Source: an uncultured Pseudomonadota bacterium
GTDB taxonomy: Bacteria > SAR324 > NAC60-12
Length of the DNA: 13,681 nt
Reading direction: 5' to 3'
NCBI GenBank assembly: GCA_913052275.1
Contig: CAJXDX010000034.1
Coordinates: 1 to 13,681, forward strand
Part shown: piece by piece, positions 12,728-13,681 of the stretch
Numbering within the stretch: the stretch's first letter is position 1
Layout of the letters: each line of letters opens with the position of its first letter
Notes under the pieces: generated by a model
Seen by the model: only the letters and a program-made list of their open reading frames with translations
Database searches by the model: none
Told to the model about the DNA's origin: nothing
Program-made: the position numbers and the translations under genes

Positions 12728-13681
12728 TTACAACCAATCTGGATAAGGCAAGCCTTTTTCCTTCAGAAAAAAGGGATTGAAGAGCTTGGATTGATAACGT
12801 ACTCCAGAGTCACAAAGGATGGTGACAATAGTTTTTCCAGGACCAATCTCTTTCGCAAGACGAATGGCACCGGCAACATTTATTCCTGAAGAACCTCCTA
12901 AACAAAGCCCTTCCTCTTTCAATAAATCAAAGCAAATCGGCAGGGCTTCTTCATCAGGTATCTGGAAGGAGTGATCTACAGGAGCATCTTCAAGGTTTGC
13001 TGTGATGCGTCCCTGTCCAATGCCTTCCGTGATGGAATCACCCCAACTTGACAATTCACCAGTTGTGTAAAATGAGTGGAGCGCAGCACCCAGAGGATCG
13101 GCAAGTCCAATAATGACTTCCGGATTACGTTCCTTCAGGTACAAGCCTGTACCTGCCAGTGTTCCGCCTGTTCCGACCGAGCAAATGAAGCCTTCTACTT
13201 TTCCGTCAGTTTGCTCAAATATTTCCGGACCGGTTGTTTCGTAGTGCCCCTTACGGTTGGCAACATTATCAAATTGATTGGCCCAAATTGCTCCGTTCGG
13301 TTCGGTTTTTGATAATTCATCAGCAATGCGCCCGGATACTTTGACATAGTTGTTTTCATCTCGATATGGCACTGCCGGAACTTCACGCAGCTCTGCACCG
13401 CAAAGCCTCAGCATATCTTTTTTCTCCTGGCTTTGGGTATCCGGAATGACTATCAGTGTGCGGTATCCCAATGAATTTCCAACCAGCGCCAGGCCAATGC
13501 CTGTGTTTCCTGCTGTTCCCTCAACAACCAGTCCCCCTGGCCTCAACAGTCCCTGCTGCTCAGCATCCAAAATAATGGCCTTTGCGGCCCGATCTTTGAC
13601 GGAACCTCCAGGATTTAAAAATTCAGCCTTGCCTAAAATATTGCAACCTGTCAATTCAGATGCTTTTCGAAGCTTTATCAG
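12728..13681 (-). CDS. cysK: Cysteine synthase / PLP-dependent beta-synthase, N-terminus cut by window edge
   Basis: 317 residues are in the window, and the frame stays open through base 13681. The true start therefore lies outside; an apparent TTG start at 13654 is an internal leucine codon. This is a fold-type II PLP enzyme. It shows LGKAEFLNPGGSVKDRAA with the Schiff-base lysine, EGTAGNTGIGLA (substrate loop), SVGTGGTLAGTG (phosphate cup), LCLGGSSGINVAGAIRLA, and a CDSGVRYQSKLF end whose serine pairs with the PLP ring nitrogen. The expected activity is O-acetylserine plus sulfide to cysteine. A cystathionine beta-synthase role cannot be fully excluded, but no CBS regulatory domain follows the catalytic domain. 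It is probably cotranscribed with cobQ (16-base gap). Confidence 0.92.
   Translation of the reverse strand: MIKLRKASELTGCNILGKAEFLNPGGSVKDRAAKAIILDAEQQGLLRPGGLVVEGTAGNTGIGLALVGNSLGYRTLIVIPDTQSQEKKDMLRLCGAELREVPAVPYRDENNYVKVSGRIADELSKTEPNGAIWANQFDNVANRKGHYETTGPEIFEQTDGKVEGFICSVGTGGTLAGTGLYLKERNPEVIIGLADPLGAALHSFYTTGELSSWGDSITEGIGQGRITANLEDAPVDHSFQIPDEEALPICFDLLKEEGLCLGGSSGINVAGAIRLAKEIGPGKTIVTILCDSGVRYQSKLFNPFFLKEKGLPYPDWL

Noticed and set aside
13654..13654. TTG at 13652-13654 as the start of the cysteine synthase
   Set aside because: The frame continues in register to the window edge with family-like residues (LIKLRKASEL), so the start is outside the window.

Overview
The window looks like a piece of chromosome from a Gram-negative, AT-leaning bacterium. 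LpxC (lipid A synthesis), deformylase, NusB, cobalamin enzymes and cysteine synthase are all core-type genes, and the gene forms resemble proteobacterial or deltaproteobacterial-like lineages. A marine group such as SAR324 would fit, but that is a guess from gene style and cannot be settled here. No rRNA, tRNA, CRISPR array, transposase or phage gene is visible.

Layout. Positions 1-99 hold the 3' end of an unidentified plus-strand gene. It converges on a small secreted four-cysteine protein (minus, 146-490) that has a near-consensus promoter with a palindrome embedded in it. Positions 797-3318 (plus) look like a patched-together accessory segment. They contain an orphan ParA ATPase, the decayed 3' end of an ATP-dependent DNA ligase, a truncated prepilin-peptidase-like membrane protein that keeps only the zinc/N-terminal domain, and a flippase-like membrane protein translationally coupled to it. 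A histone-deacetylase-family amidohydrolase (minus, 3416-4363) follows.

Positions 4569-7480 (plus) form a probable operon: def, a DUF192 secreted protein, a two-domain protein joining an NtrX-like response-regulator receiver to a complete LpxC, and nusB. The receiver-LpxC fusion is the most interesting object in the window. LpxC catalyses the committed step of lipid A synthesis, and a phosphorylatable receiver on the same chain suggests direct two-component control of outer-membrane lipid output. Both domains keep their key residues.

Positions 7558-8894 (minus) encode a family 2 glycosyltransferase followed by an SSAT-like GNAT acetyltransferase. A divergent CsoR-family metal/thiol repressor (9011-9280, plus) has its own operator-like C-tract palindrome behind a perfect -35 hexamer. 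It meets an MFS transporter tail to tail (minus, 9284-10510). The right end (minus) is a probable operon of a cysteine synthase (cut by the window edge), cobQ and cobO, read from the right edge to 10630, linking sulfur amino-acid metabolism with late cobalamin synthesis or salvage.
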